NCBI GenBank assembly: GCA_002314055.1
Contig: DCBP01000040.1
Coordinates: 57,229 to 63,414 of the forward strand
From: Prevotella sp. UBA1104
Lineage (GTDB): Bacteria > Bacteroidota > Bacteroidia > Bacteroidales > Bacteroidaceae
Reading direction: 5' to 3'
DNA length: 6,186 nucleotides
In this document: in pieces, positions 1 to 6,186 of the stretch
Position numbering within the stretch: the first letter of the stretch is position 1
How the letters are laid out: every line of letters begins with the position of its first letter
Translations under genes and position numbers: made by a program
Notes under the pieces: model-generated
The model's input: the letters and a program-made list of their open reading frames with translations, nothing else
Told to the model about the DNA's origin: nothing
Databases searched by the model: none

Positions 1-30
1 TTGTACTTGTTGTATAAGTTGTACTTGTTG
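1..30. repeat. Short direct repeat, 12-bp unit twice
   Basis: The 12-mer TTGTACTTGTTG occurs at 1-12 and again, identical, at 19-30, separated by TATAAG, which gives an 18-bp period. The array touches the window edge, so further copies may lie to the left. No reading frame is associated with it. It could be a small tandem repeat or a part of a promoter region of a gene outside the window; the sequence does not decide. Confidence 0.5.
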
Positions 31-103
31 TTTTTTTATATTATCTCCATTTTCGCTTGTATAAAATAATTTTGACTTGTTACTTAAAATAACACATTTT
101 TTG

Positions 104-157
104 TCGTCTATAAACGATAAAACAACATACTTTTCATCGTCTATAAACGACAAAACA
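104..157. promoter_or_regulatory. Two imperfect dyads 33 bp apart, possible operators
   Basis: Two 21-bp copies at 104-124 and 137-157 share 20 of 21 bases (core TCGTCTATAAACGA). Each copy is itself a dyad: TCGT and ACGA arms flank CTATAA, and the symmetry extends imperfectly into T-rich left and A-rich right flanks (TTTGTCGT versus ACGAYAAA). The spacing is one 33-bp step. The copies lie beyond the stop codon of the Fic gene, so they more likely serve a neighbouring gene to the left of the window. I see no terminator or gene in 1-194. The operator role is inferred from symmetry and phasing only. Confidence 0.45.
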
Positions 158-194
158 GATAAATATGCGTTAACGTTAGAGATAAAGACTGCTG

Positions 195-1295
195 CTAAAA
201 GTCGCAAAGTTCATAGCTTGTGCTTCTGCCTCCGCTCTCCGTTTTTCTGAGAATCTGCTTTTCAATCAAATCTTTTATATCCCTGTTTGCAGTGTCTTGC
301 GAACAATGGTTTATTTTATACCACTTTGAAGAGTTCAGCTTGCCTTCAAAGCCATCAAGCAAGAGATTAATGACTTTTTTCTGTCGCTTGTTAAGCTGAA
401 TATCAGTATGAGAATCCCAAAATTTTGTTTTCAGCATTATGTGCTCAGTCTTGTCAATAGCATTCTGTACGGCATTTGATAAAGTATTTATAAACCATTT
501 TATCCATTCAGTTATATCGAGCCCACCCTTTTGGATATGTTCAAGAATGTCGTAATAATCTTTCCGGTGATTAAGTATTTCAGATGACAAACTATAAAAT
601 CTCATAGAAGTATTGTCAGCTCTCGACAACAGCATCTCAGTCAGCGTACGGCACAATCTTCCGTTGCCGTCATCAAACGGGTGTATGGTGACAAACCAAA
701 GATGTACTACGGCAGCTTTTATCAAAGGGTCGATATTCTTATGTTCATCATTAATATAATCCAATAGTTGCACCATCATTCTGTCAACATCACAACTTGG
801 AGGAGCTTCGTAATGTATCTTTTGTTTACCCATAGCTCCAGATACAACTTGCATCGGCTCGTCACCTGTGCGCCATTCACCAACCCTTATTTTGTATAAG
901 CCGCTTTGTCCGTAGGGGAAAAGAGCCCTGTGCCAAGAAAAGAGCCTTTCAGTATTTATGACCTCCTTATAATGTTGCGTGGCATCAAGCATTATCTGTA
1001 CCACACCTTCAATATAGTGGTCTGTCTTTGGCAAACCATCATATTCCAATCCCAATTGTCTTGCAACAGATGATCGCACGCTGTCCCTGTTTAATATTTC
1101 TCCTTCAATCTCGGCAGAGTGAACAATCTCTTTTGTTATGGAATTCAGCATCGACATTTCTTGTGCTGCAATGCCGAACATGGAGAGTCTTCCCATAAGC
1201 TTACCTCTTAAAGTATTAGCATCAGCCAACAATAACAACAACTGGTCGTTTTGCCATTTCATGTGTGGCCAATTTTCATTCTGCCATATATACAT
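195..1295 (-). CDS. Fic-domain AMP-transferase-like protein with DUF4172-type N-terminus and C-terminal winged helix
   Basis: This is a 366-residue protein when started at ATG 1295; a TTG at 1337 would add 14 residues. I prefer the ATG because the family typically begins at 'YIWQ..NWP' (here residues 2-10), and because the TTG lies at the predicted transcription start. Numbering from ATG, the DUF4172-type helical domain covers about 2-85. SAEIEG at 60-65 fits the class II Fic inhibitory motif [S/T]xxxE[G/N]. The Fic core covers about 110-260, with the complete active-site motif HPFDDGNGRLCR beginning at H205. About 296-361 reads as a winged helix, with a recognition-helix-like stretch DTANRDIKDLIEK and a Gly/Arg-rich wing. 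Fic enzymes usually transfer AMP from ATP to hydroxyl side chains of proteins; the intact motif suggests activity, held in check by the inhibitory glutamate. It is cytoplasmic, having no signal peptide. The target is unknown and no separate antitoxin gene is visible. Sampled gene lines are AT-rich (19 of 60 bases G+C in 541-600), unlike the hydrolase gene, so transfer is possible. Confidence 0.92.
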   Translation of the reverse strand: MYIWQNENWPHMKWQNDQLLLLLADANTLRGKLMGRLSMFGIAAQEMSMLNSITKEIVHSAEIEGEILNRDSVRSSVARQLGLEYDGLPKTDHYIEGVVQIMLDATQHYKEVINTERLFSWHRALFPYGQSGLYKIRVGEWRTGDEPMQVVSGAMGKQKIHYEAPPSCDVDRMMVQLLDYINDEHKNIDPLIKAAVVHLWFVTIHPFDDGNGRLCRTLTEMLLSRADNTSMRFYSLSSEILNHRKDYYDILEHIQKGGLDITEWIKWFINTLSNAVQNAIDKTEHIMLKTKFWDSHTDIQLNKRQKKVINLLLDGFEGKLNSSKWYKINHCSQDTANRDIKDLIEKQILRKTESGGRSTSYELCDF

Positions 1296-1341
1296 ACTAA
1301 ATATATTTACTTGTACATTTTTATTATATACTTCCAAGTTG

Positions 1342-1372
1342 CAAACTTACACTTTTTTGTTTTATTCCGCAA
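1342..1372 (-). promoter_or_regulatory. Candidate Bacteroidota-type promoter of the Fic gene
   Basis: On the minus strand the element TAAGTTTG (plus 1342-1349) matches the Bacteroidota -7 consensus TAnnTTTG exactly. TTGC (plus 1369-1372) lies 19 nt upstream, as expected for the -33 element. Transcription would start near 1335-1339, leaving a leader of about 40 nt before ATG 1295 and excluding the TTG at 1337 as a practical start. The -33 element lies inside the first of the dyad repeats, so a bound repressor would block it. Confidence 0.55.
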
Positions 1373-1439
1373 GTTCTGCGGAGAATAAATGGTGTATTCT
1401 CCGCAAATTATGCGGAGAATAGCTATAATAATCTCCGCA
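1363..1439. promoter_or_regulatory. Phased dyad array, probable operator cluster of the Fic gene
   Basis: Three sites are seen. The central one, 1395-1421, is perfect: arms TATTCTCCGCA and TGCGGAGAATA (11 bp each) around AATTA. The promoter-proximal one, 1363-1387, has an identical right arm (1377-1387), a 5-base spacer, and a left arm lacking two bases (TATTCCGCA). The distal one is a single left half-site, TAATCTCCGCA at 1429-1439 (10 of 11 bases). Equivalent arms repeat at exactly 34 bp (1377 and 1411; 1395 and 1429), which puts the sites on nearly the same helix face. The first site covers the -33 element. This is the arrangement of a cooperative repressor. The likely binder is the winged helix of the Fic protein itself, but that is an inference. 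Confidence 0.6.
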
Positions 1440-1469
1440 TAACTGGTATATTGTTTGTTGGAATCAGTT

Positions 1470-1657
1470 CTTCCCCTCCCCCGCCTCCCCCTCCGGTGGC
1501 GGAGCAGTTACCTTTAATTGCAATAAACTTACAAATTTGTCGTTACCTTTAATCGCAATAAACTTACAAATTAGTCGTTACTGAATTAGAGAAAAATATC
1601 TCTGTTTTCAACAGAAAGAGTAACTGCTCCGCCCCGGAAGTGGAGGGTGAGGGGAAG
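1470..1657. mobile_element. MITE-like non-coding element with long terminal inverted repeats
   Basis: The left end (1470-1511, 42 bp) and the reverse complement of the right end (1620-1657, 38 bp) share the outer CTTCCCCTC, a middle TCCGG, and an inner 14-bp perfect block GGCGGAGCAGTTAC (1498-1511 against 1620-1633). The pyrimidine-rich middle parts differ by small gaps. The roughly 108-bp interior contains two 35-bp tandem units and a small hairpin at 1602-1615, and has no credible coding frame. Length, long imperfect inverted ends and no gene fit a miniature inverted-repeat element or a dispersed intergenic repeat. I found no clear target-site duplication at the flanks, so mobility is not demonstrated. 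A long RNA hairpin is the alternative reading. Confidence 0.5.
1507..1581. repeat. Two tandem 35-bp units plus a partial third
   Basis: Units at 1507-1541 and 1542-1576 differ at two positions only (T/C and T/A). A third copy begins at 1577 with GTTAC and stops. Each unit starts with GTTAC, the same pentamer that ends the inner arm of the surrounding inverted repeat. The units are contiguous without unique spacers, so this is a minisatellite-like array and not a CRISPR. Copy number may vary between strains. Confidence 0.8.
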
Positions 1658-1690
1658 ATTATAACTCCGAAAGTTCAGTTACAGGTTATA

Positions 1691-1745
1691 CAAAAACAAA
1701 TCCCGAAGCTATCCATCAATATTGTATGGATAACTCCGGGATTTG
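1691..1745 (-). terminator. Rho-independent terminator of the large hydrolase gene
   Basis: On the minus strand, 23 nt past the TAA stop, a 20-bp stem (plus 1726-1745 pairing with 1697-1716) closes a 9-nt loop. The two deviations from perfect complementarity are G-U wobbles in the minus-strand RNA. The 3' arm is followed by TTTTTG (plus 1691-1696). On the plus strand the stem is followed by CTTTTA, so weak termination in that direction is also possible. It should insulate the Fic gene from transcription of the hydrolase gene. Confidence 0.85.
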
Positions 1746-1768
1746 CTTTTATGCCTATTCAGAAAAGA

Positions 1769-4700
1769 TTAGAACTTGTATTCCAGTCGTCCGATATTGC
1801 TGCGCTGTGCCACCTTTTTGCCGTCAACGAGAAGAACGAGACCCTTGCCGTGGCGATAATGGTTGCCCGTCTTGTCGTATACGATAGAGATGTTATGACC
1901 ATGATAGAGCACGTTGTCGAGACAGAACCAGTCCCACTTGCCATCAGGCAGAAGAGGATTTACCACGATGCTGCCGTCGGTTTGCGGACGCAAACCGCAG
2001 ATGCCCGTAATCATCAGGTCGTTAAAAGTAGAGTGGTTGTAGTAGCGGCTGCGCTCGCGGTCGCCCATGAGCCATGCCCCGTTAGTCTCGTCGAGATATT
2101 CGCCGATGTATGGTTTGCCACGATGGTGCTGACTCTCTACATACACTTCCATCTGATGGAAGAAATCCTTATTGCCAACAATCGGGTTAGGGTAGTCGTT
2201 GATATAGTTGCCCATGGCGGTGAGCGTCTGACTTGTAGCGAAAGGCCATACCGCTCCGTCCCATTCACATTTGCCGGTGCCGTGGGTGCGGAATAGCGGT
2301 GAGCGACGCTCACAAGTAGTCAGTCCGTAAGGAGCCGAGAATCCCTTCTCGTCGGTGGCCTGTTTCCAAGCCACATCAAATTTCCTGTCGTCCGGCATGT
2401 TGAAATACCAAGGGATAAATCCGATAGCCTCTCTGACGTTAGCTGACGAGTCGCCCTTCAGCGTCTCGAAGAAAGCGTCATCCTTGTTCCACAGTTTCTC
2501 CTCAACAAGTTTTTTCAAGCTACCAGCCTCATTCTTGTATTCTTCAGCCTTGCCGTTATCGCCGCTCAGACGGTTCATTTCGGCGAGAGCCATGGCGTTG
2601 CCATACATATAGCTGTTTATCGTAGGACGTGCAAACTTCTTCTTTCTTCCGCCGCTTGCACTCTCCTCCATACCGTCGCGTACGTCCTCCTGCCAGTACA
2701 ATCCGTTGTCGAGACGGTGAGTGTTCTGCCAACGGGCATATTCCTCTTCGAGCGACGGTTTTAGATTGAGCAAGAAACTCTTGCTGCCGTTCACCTTGTA
2801 AGCCTCATACACGGCAGCCGGGTTCCACGAACTGAACTTGTCCATCTTCTGCATTGCCTTACCGTCGTTGCCGTGATACCAGGTGTTGAGAATCTGACTG
2901 ATATAAGTAGTGTCGCGCAGCCAGCGGGTCTCCATCACATGATGACCGATGGCACAGGCAATCAGGTTGTAGCGGTCGGCATAAGAGCGCTGCACGAGGA
3001 ATTCCGTCATTCCGTAGCCCACGGGAGTGCGCTTGATATGCTTGCGCAATGTCCACCAACGATAGTAGTACATCTCCTTGAAATTATCTTGCGGACAGTC
3101 GAATAGCGGCACGTTCCGGCTCATCCATTCAGCCGACTCAGAGTTAGGAATAGCCTGCTTGATGTTCTCGTCCTCCATGGAGTTGAACTTGTCAACATAC
3201 GGTTTGAAGTTATCAAACTTCAATACCGCAGCCTGTGCGTCGGCATCGGCAGCCGCAGTCTTCACGTTGGCGATACGGAAAGTAGCCATCGGGTCGCTCT
3301 CGTCGGCACGCGGCATGTCGAAAGCCTGGTCGGCAGGAGTCTCGTTGTTAGGTTCGCTGAACAATGGTCCGGTGCGGAACACCACCCTTGAAATCTCCCT
3401 TATCGGAGTGTCAAACTGGCGCTGTGTAACCTTCTTGCCGTTTACGTAGTAAGTGCCGGCGTGCATGTCGGTAGAGAGCACCGCCTTGATGTGGTAAGTC
3501 TCGCCAGGAGAATATTTCTTCACAAGCGTGCCGTAGCGCGGACCGCCCTTCACCTTTATGGCTCCAAGCGAATCGAGCACGATGCGCGAGCAAGCCTGTC
3601 CGCTGTTGTCGAGGAATTCGATGTCGAGTTCACCGTGGTTGGCCTGTCCCGGCATAACGTCAAACTCCACCGTCAGTTCCTTAGTCTCCGGAATCACGCG
3701 CTCCACCTTGGCATAGTCGTAAGGGTCCTTGTCGGAAAGCTTCAGCCACTGTCCGTCGAGCTCCACCGGAGCCCATTTAGGAGAGTAGATATTCCAGTCG
3801 CCCATGTCGGCGAGCTTAGAGAATTTAGAGAAATCGGTGTCAGCATGCGTCGTAGCCTTGGTCTGTACAGGCACCGTGATGCGCGACACCCACATGTCCT
3901 CCTTGTTGTTGCTGTAAGTAACCCACAGGTTGCCGTCGGCAGGAGTGCCGTTGCCCTCCTGAATGCCGCGAGTATACTGCGGACCGTAGTTTTTGTAGTT
4001 TCCGCCGTGTCGTTCCGGCGTAACCTCGCCGTTCACGAGATTAAGCGTAGTATATTCCAGTCCGTCGCTGCTCAGCGAGATAGCGAGCGGCCAGCGGTAT
4101 TCCGCCGGGTTATATACCGTGGCATAAGTACCGTCAGAGAGTCGCTGCCCCCATATCTTACCCGTAGAGGTAACAAATCCGTGTGCCCTCTTAGCCGGAG
4201 TGCGCCAAGAGTTGCCACCGTCGCAGCTGATGGTCGTCAGTCCGTGTTTCCACAGTCCCACCTTCCATCCGTCGGGCAGAGTATATCCGGAGAACGCCTT
4301 ATAAGGAGTCTTCAGCGGCAGGATATCATCGCCTCGGTCAGCCTCCTCAGCCCATTGCATGCGAGCCATAGGATCGGCAAGCAGTTCGTCGATAGCCTTG
4401 ACGAAAGCTTTGTCCTTAGATTTTTTATAATACGGGAAGTCAGTATTTTTCTCGCTGAATCCATGGTTGTAATAGATGAAATATACCGGTCCGAACGAGC
4501 CGTCCTGTTTAATCTCCCTCACCACTCTGCCGATGCCGTTTCCATCGGTAGGGTTGTCCTTAGGCGTCATCGATACCACATAGTTGCCCATAGCGATAAG
4601 CTTACCCGTCTTTTTCGACACATACCAGCCCACTCGCTGGTGCATTATAGCCATCAGGTTCTTAGCCTTCAGTCCGGGGTATTTCTCAGGCTTTTCGAAT

Positions 4701-5908
4701 CCGTCGGGCACTTTGTATTCGGGGAACAGCACCTTAGGCTCCGACCACGTATATCCGTCGTCGGAAGTTTGCAGCATAGTCTTTCCCGGGGCCTCATGCT
4801 CATGTCGAGGGTCAGTGAGATAGTGCATATAGAATTTTCCCTTCCAGTATGCAATCATCGGCTGATGATTGTATGTCGCCCCCTTCTCGGCGCGCATCGT
4901 CTCGATGGTGTGCACTCCAACAACAGGCGATAGTCCGCCGTCGTGGCGTGCAGGCAATGATATGTCGTTGCCGGTATAGTGAACGGCACGGGAGTTATAT
5001 TTAATAAGGTTGTCAACCAGTTCCTCGGGAGCCATGAACACCGTTCCGTGCTTATGTCCTTCGGGGAACGACACAGCCCCCGTCTGGTCCTGGAAATGCT
5101 TGAAGTCCTTTGTGCGCTGCGCTCCGTATATAAACTGGCGGTACCAGTCGTAGTAGATATACCACCATCCGTTTACGTATGCCGTAGACGGTCCCTCGCT
5201 GTACATCGGGGTGAAAGCCTCCGATGCTGCACTCCACGGACCATATGGCGTCTTCGCGAAAGCCACCTTAATGTTGCGCTGTTTGCGGGTGTTGTCTTTC
5301 AACACCATCACATAGTCGTCCTTGCCGCGCTTTACCATCGTTGCATCGATGCAACTGAAGCCCGGGTCGATGAGCAACTGTGATTCAGAGAAAGTCTTGA
5401 AGTCCTTAGTCGTGCAGTAATACAGACGATGATTGTTCTTGTGCTCCTCTATCCCGTCGGGGAATTTCCCTGGTATACACGAAGCCCATATAATCATATA
5501 CTGTTTCTTCACATCGTCGTAGAACAGTTCCGGAGCCCACACGTTCACGGTGGTCGTGTCCTTCATCACCTCGATGAAACGTTCCGGAGTCCAGTGGATG
5601 AGGTCTTTCGACGATGAATATCCGAATCCCCTGTCGCCCCTCCAGCTGCAAGTCCAAACGAAATGGTAAGTGCCGTCGGGTCCCTTCACAATTGACGGGT
5701 CGCGCATCACCTTCTGTGTGCCCACCTCCGGTTTTAGGAACGTTCCCGGTATGCTGTCCCAGTGTATGCCGTCGCGACTGTATATAAAGCGCAGTCCTTC
5801 GTTGGCCGGTTCATGGAAAGAGGTAGACACGTAGATGTCGCCCGCCCATGCAGTGCCCTGCTGCATCATCATCATCGCCGTAACAGCAGATAAGAAAATT
5901 TTTTTCAT
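1769..5908 (-). CDS. Secreted multi-domain glycoside hydrolase: GH43-like propeller + Asp-box propeller + jelly roll + MGH1/GH63-like domain
   Basis: This is a 1379-residue exported protein. Residues 1-22 are a signal peptide (basic MKK, hydrophobic core with four methionines, A-W-A cleavage site before G23). There is no lipobox cysteine and no recognisable type IX sorting domain at the end. Residues about 24-315 are a GH43-like five-bladed propeller with all three expected acidic residues in characteristic contexts: D70 in RDPSIV (base), D188 in CIDATMV (pKa modulator) and E238 in SEGPS (acid). Residues about 320-680 look like a second, sialidase-type propeller with Asp-boxes S382-W388 and S561-W568. 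Residues about 700-885 are beta-rich (LTVEFDVMP, LDIEFLD, YVNGK), like a concanavalin-type jelly roll. Residues about 905-1305 resemble the (alpha/alpha)6 barrel of MGH1/GH63-like enzymes: YWQEDVRDGMEES (1071-1083), ARPTINSYMYGNA (1093-1105), CEWDGAVWP (1214-1222) and GEYLDETNG (1269-1277). A short beta C-terminal domain ends the chain. The substrate cannot be read from sequence; GH43 enzymes often act on arabinosides or xylosides. The start has only an A-rich leader. Sampled lines are about 58% G+C. Confidence 0.93.
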   Translation of the reverse strand: MKKIFLSAVTAMMMMQQGTAWAGDIYVSTSFHEPANEGLRFIYSRDGIHWDSIPGTFLKPEVGTQKVMRDPSIVKGPDGTYHFVWTCSWRGDRGFGYSSSKDLIHWTPERFIEVMKDTTTVNVWAPELFYDDVKKQYMIIWASCIPGKFPDGIEEHKNNHRLYYCTTKDFKTFSESQLLIDPGFSCIDATMVKRGKDDYVMVLKDNTRKQRNIKVAFAKTPYGPWSAASEAFTPMYSEGPSTAYVNGWWYIYYDWYRQFIYGAQRTKDFKHFQDQTGAVSFPEGHKHGTVFMAPEELVDNLIKYNSRAVHYTGNDISLPARHDGGLSPVVGVHTIETMRAEKGATYNHQPMIAYWKGKFYMHYLTDPRHEHEAPGKTMLQTSDDGYTWSEPKVLFPEYKVPDGFEKPEKYPGLKAKNLMAIMHQRVGWYVSKKTGKLIAMGNYVVSMTPKDNPTDGNGIGRVVREIKQDGSFGPVYFIYYNHGFSEKNTDFPYYKKSKDKAFVKAIDELLADPMARMQWAEEADRGDDILPLKTPYKAFSGYTLPDGWKVGLWKHGLTTISCDGGNSWRTPAKRAHGFVTSTGKIWGQRLSDGTYATVYNPAEYRWPLAISLSSDGLEYTTLNLVNGEVTPERHGGNYKNYGPQYTRGIQEGNGTPADGNLWVTYSNNKEDMWVSRITVPVQTKATTHADTDFSKFSKLADMGDWNIYSPKWAPVELDGQWLKLSDKDPYDYAKVERVIPETKELTVEFDVMPGQANHGELDIEFLDNSGQACSRIVLDSLGAIKVKGGPRYGTLVKKYSPGETYHIKAVLSTDMHAGTYYVNGKKVTQRQFDTPIREISRVVFRTGPLFSEPNNETPADQAFDMPRADESDPMATFRIANVKTAAADADAQAAVLKFDNFKPYVDKFNSMEDENIKQAIPNSESAEWMSRNVPLFDCPQDNFKEMYYYRWWTLRKHIKRTPVGYGMTEFLVQRSYADRYNLIACAIGHHVMETRWLRDTTYISQILNTWYHGNDGKAMQKMDKFSSWNPAAVYEAYKVNGSKSFLLNLKPSLEEEYARWQNTHRLDNGLYWQEDVRDGMEESASGGRKKKFARPTINSYMYGNAMALAEMNRLSGDNGKAEEYKNEAGSLKKLVEEKLWNKDDAFFETLKGDSSANVREAIGFIPWYFNMPDDRKFDVAWKQATDEKGFSAPYGLTTCERRSPLFRTHGTGKCEWDGAVWPFATSQTLTAMGNYINDYPNPIVGNKDFFHQMEVYVESQHHRGKPYIGEYLDETNGAWLMGDRERSRYYNHSTFNDLMITGICGLRPQTDGSIVVNPLLPDGKWDWFCLDNVLYHGHNISIVYDKTGNHYRHGKGLVLLVDGKKVAQRSNIGRLEYKF

Positions 5909-6119
5909 CTATGAGTTGTTTGTTATTTTAATTCAAAACACTTATGCTGAAAGCTAAGTTGCTTTCTGCTTTTATGACGTATGTATATATGAGATGTACC
6001 CTTTTTGAGTAACCGGAATATTATGTCAGTCCTCTACGTGTTGGTTTATAAACTTGTTTGGATATTTGATGTAACATTGTCCTATACTGAATAACTTGAC
6101 AGTTCAAAAACTTTAAAAA
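5909..6119. other. Divergent intergenic region
   Basis: This 211-bp stretch separates the minus-strand hydrolase from a plus-strand ORF at 6120. It should hold both promoters. I see no convincing TTTG/TAnnTTTG pair for the hydrolase. For the plus-strand ORF, GATATTTG (6060-6067) is a 7-of-8 match to the -7 element without a well-placed -33. The A-rich sequence just before each ATG fits Bacteroidota initiation. Confidence 0.5.
5946..5969. repeat. Small inverted repeat in the hydrolase leader region
   Basis: GCTGAAAGC (5946-5954) and GCTTTCTGC (5961-5969) pair in 8 of 9 positions around TAAGTT. It lies 38-61 nt upstream of the hydrolase start codon. It could be a leader hairpin or a regulator site. 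In the plus direction it is followed by TTTTA, but no plus-strand gene is upstream that would need a terminator. The function is open. Confidence 0.35.
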
Positions 6120-6186
6120 ATGGAAAAAGAACGCAAGTTTTACACTAACGAAGAAAAAATATCGTTAGTAAGACAGTATTTACAGA
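6009..6186 (+). mobile_element. Possible left end of an insertion sequence
   Basis: If the ORF at 6120 is a transposase-type gene, the element's left end should lie within about 110 bp upstream. GTAACCGGAATATTATG starts at 6009, and GTAA is the usual tip of IS66-family inverted repeats, with the first ORF starting roughly this far inside. The other end is outside the window, so neither the inverted repeat nor a target duplication can be confirmed. The family assignment is tentative. Confidence 0.25.
6120..6186 (+). CDS. Partial ORF, N-terminus of a putative transposase-type helix-turn-helix protein
   Basis: ATG at 6120 opens a frame of 22 codons that continues past the window. The visible peptide starts MEKERKFYTNEEKISLVRQY, charged and then amphipathic. 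It resembles the beginning of small DNA-binding transposase subunits (OrfA/TnpA of IS3- or IS66-like elements), where a '.FY..E.K...V..YL' opening leads into a helix-turn-helix. The leader CTTTAAAAA is A-rich with no Shine-Dalgarno site, as expected in this phylum. With so few residues the family call is a guess; a short regulator is also possible. Confidence 0.5.
   Translation, partial: MEKERKFYTNEEKISLVRQYLQ

Noticed and set aside
1395..1421. Perfect dyad as an intrinsic terminator
   Set aside because: Neither side is followed by a T-tract, no gene ends here, and the sequence recurs in phase over a promoter, which suits an operator better.
1138..1422. Plus-strand open frame of 94 codons
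   Set aside because: It is antisense to the Fic N-terminus and the operator region, with a low-complexity asparagine run arising from the opposite strand's leucine codons.
1363..1581. Possible CRISPR array from the 34- and 35-bp repeats
   Set aside because: The 34-bp phased sites are dyads with only 7 bp between copies, and the 35-bp units are directly contiguous; there are no unique spacers and no cas genes.
1460..1680. Target-site duplication around the MITE-like element
   Set aside because: CAGTT occurs at 1465-1469 and 1676-1680, but the second copy is 18 bp away from the inverted-repeat end, so it is not a flanking duplication.
1640..2296. Plus-strand open frame of about 218 codons
   Set aside because: It begins inside the inverted repeat, runs through the terminator hairpin and then antisense to the hydrolase C-terminus; it has no family resemblance.
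3461..4933. A long plus-strand open frame (about 490 codons) opposite the hydrolase gene
   Set aside because: It lies wholly antisense to a gene with clear domain motifs and a signal peptide, its translation has no recognisable domain and is rich in Arg/His/Ser/Val as expected from a mirrored frame, and it has no promoter or leader of its own.
5949..5979. TAGCTTTC (minus strand) as the -7 element of the hydrolase gene
   Set aside because: It matches TAnnTTTG in 7 of 8 positions, but no TTG-type -33 element lies 19-21 nt upstream, so it is not reported as a promoter.

Overview
The window looks like a piece of a Bacteroidota chromosome, probably of the Bacteroides/Prevotella type. Four things suggest this: a candidate TTG–19 nt–TAnnTTTG promoter, A-rich leaders without clear Shine-Dalgarno sites, a very large secreted multi-domain glycoside hydrolase, and a Fic protein with the 'YIWQ..NWP' N-terminal domain. 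No 16S or other definitive marker is present, so the assignment is an inference.

Layout. Positions 1-194 are AT-rich and hold no gene, but carry short direct repeats and two imperfect dyads 33 bp apart. Positions 195-1295 (minus strand) encode a Fic-domain enzyme with an inhibitory helix motif and a C-terminal winged-helix-like domain. Its upstream region (1338-1440) has a candidate promoter overlapped by repeated dyads in phase at 34 bp, which look like operators. Positions 1470-1657 form a small inverted-repeat-bounded, non-coding element (MITE-like) with two tandem 35-bp units inside. Positions 1691-1745 are a strong hairpin/T-tract terminator for the next gene. Positions 1769-5908 (minus strand) encode a 1379-residue exported protein with a GH43-like five-bladed propeller, an Asp-box propeller-like region, a jelly-roll-like region and a C-terminal MGH1/GH63-like (alpha/alpha)6 domain. 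Positions 5909-6119 are a divergent intergenic region. At 6120 the first 22 codons of a plus-strand ORF begin; it looks like a transposase-type small DNA-binding protein and runs off the window.

How it works together. The large enzyme probably degrades a complex glycan in the periplasm or at the cell surface, combining two unrelated catalytic folds in one chain. No SusC/SusD or regulator gene is in the window, so membership of a polysaccharide utilization locus cannot be judged. The Fic gene appears independent of it. The terminator separates the two minus-strand genes, Fic has its own candidate promoter, and sampled lines of the Fic gene are clearly more AT-rich than sampled lines of the hydrolase gene. 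The most interesting signal is the phased dyad array on the Fic promoter, which could be the binding site of the Fic protein's own winged helix. The MITE-like element is second.
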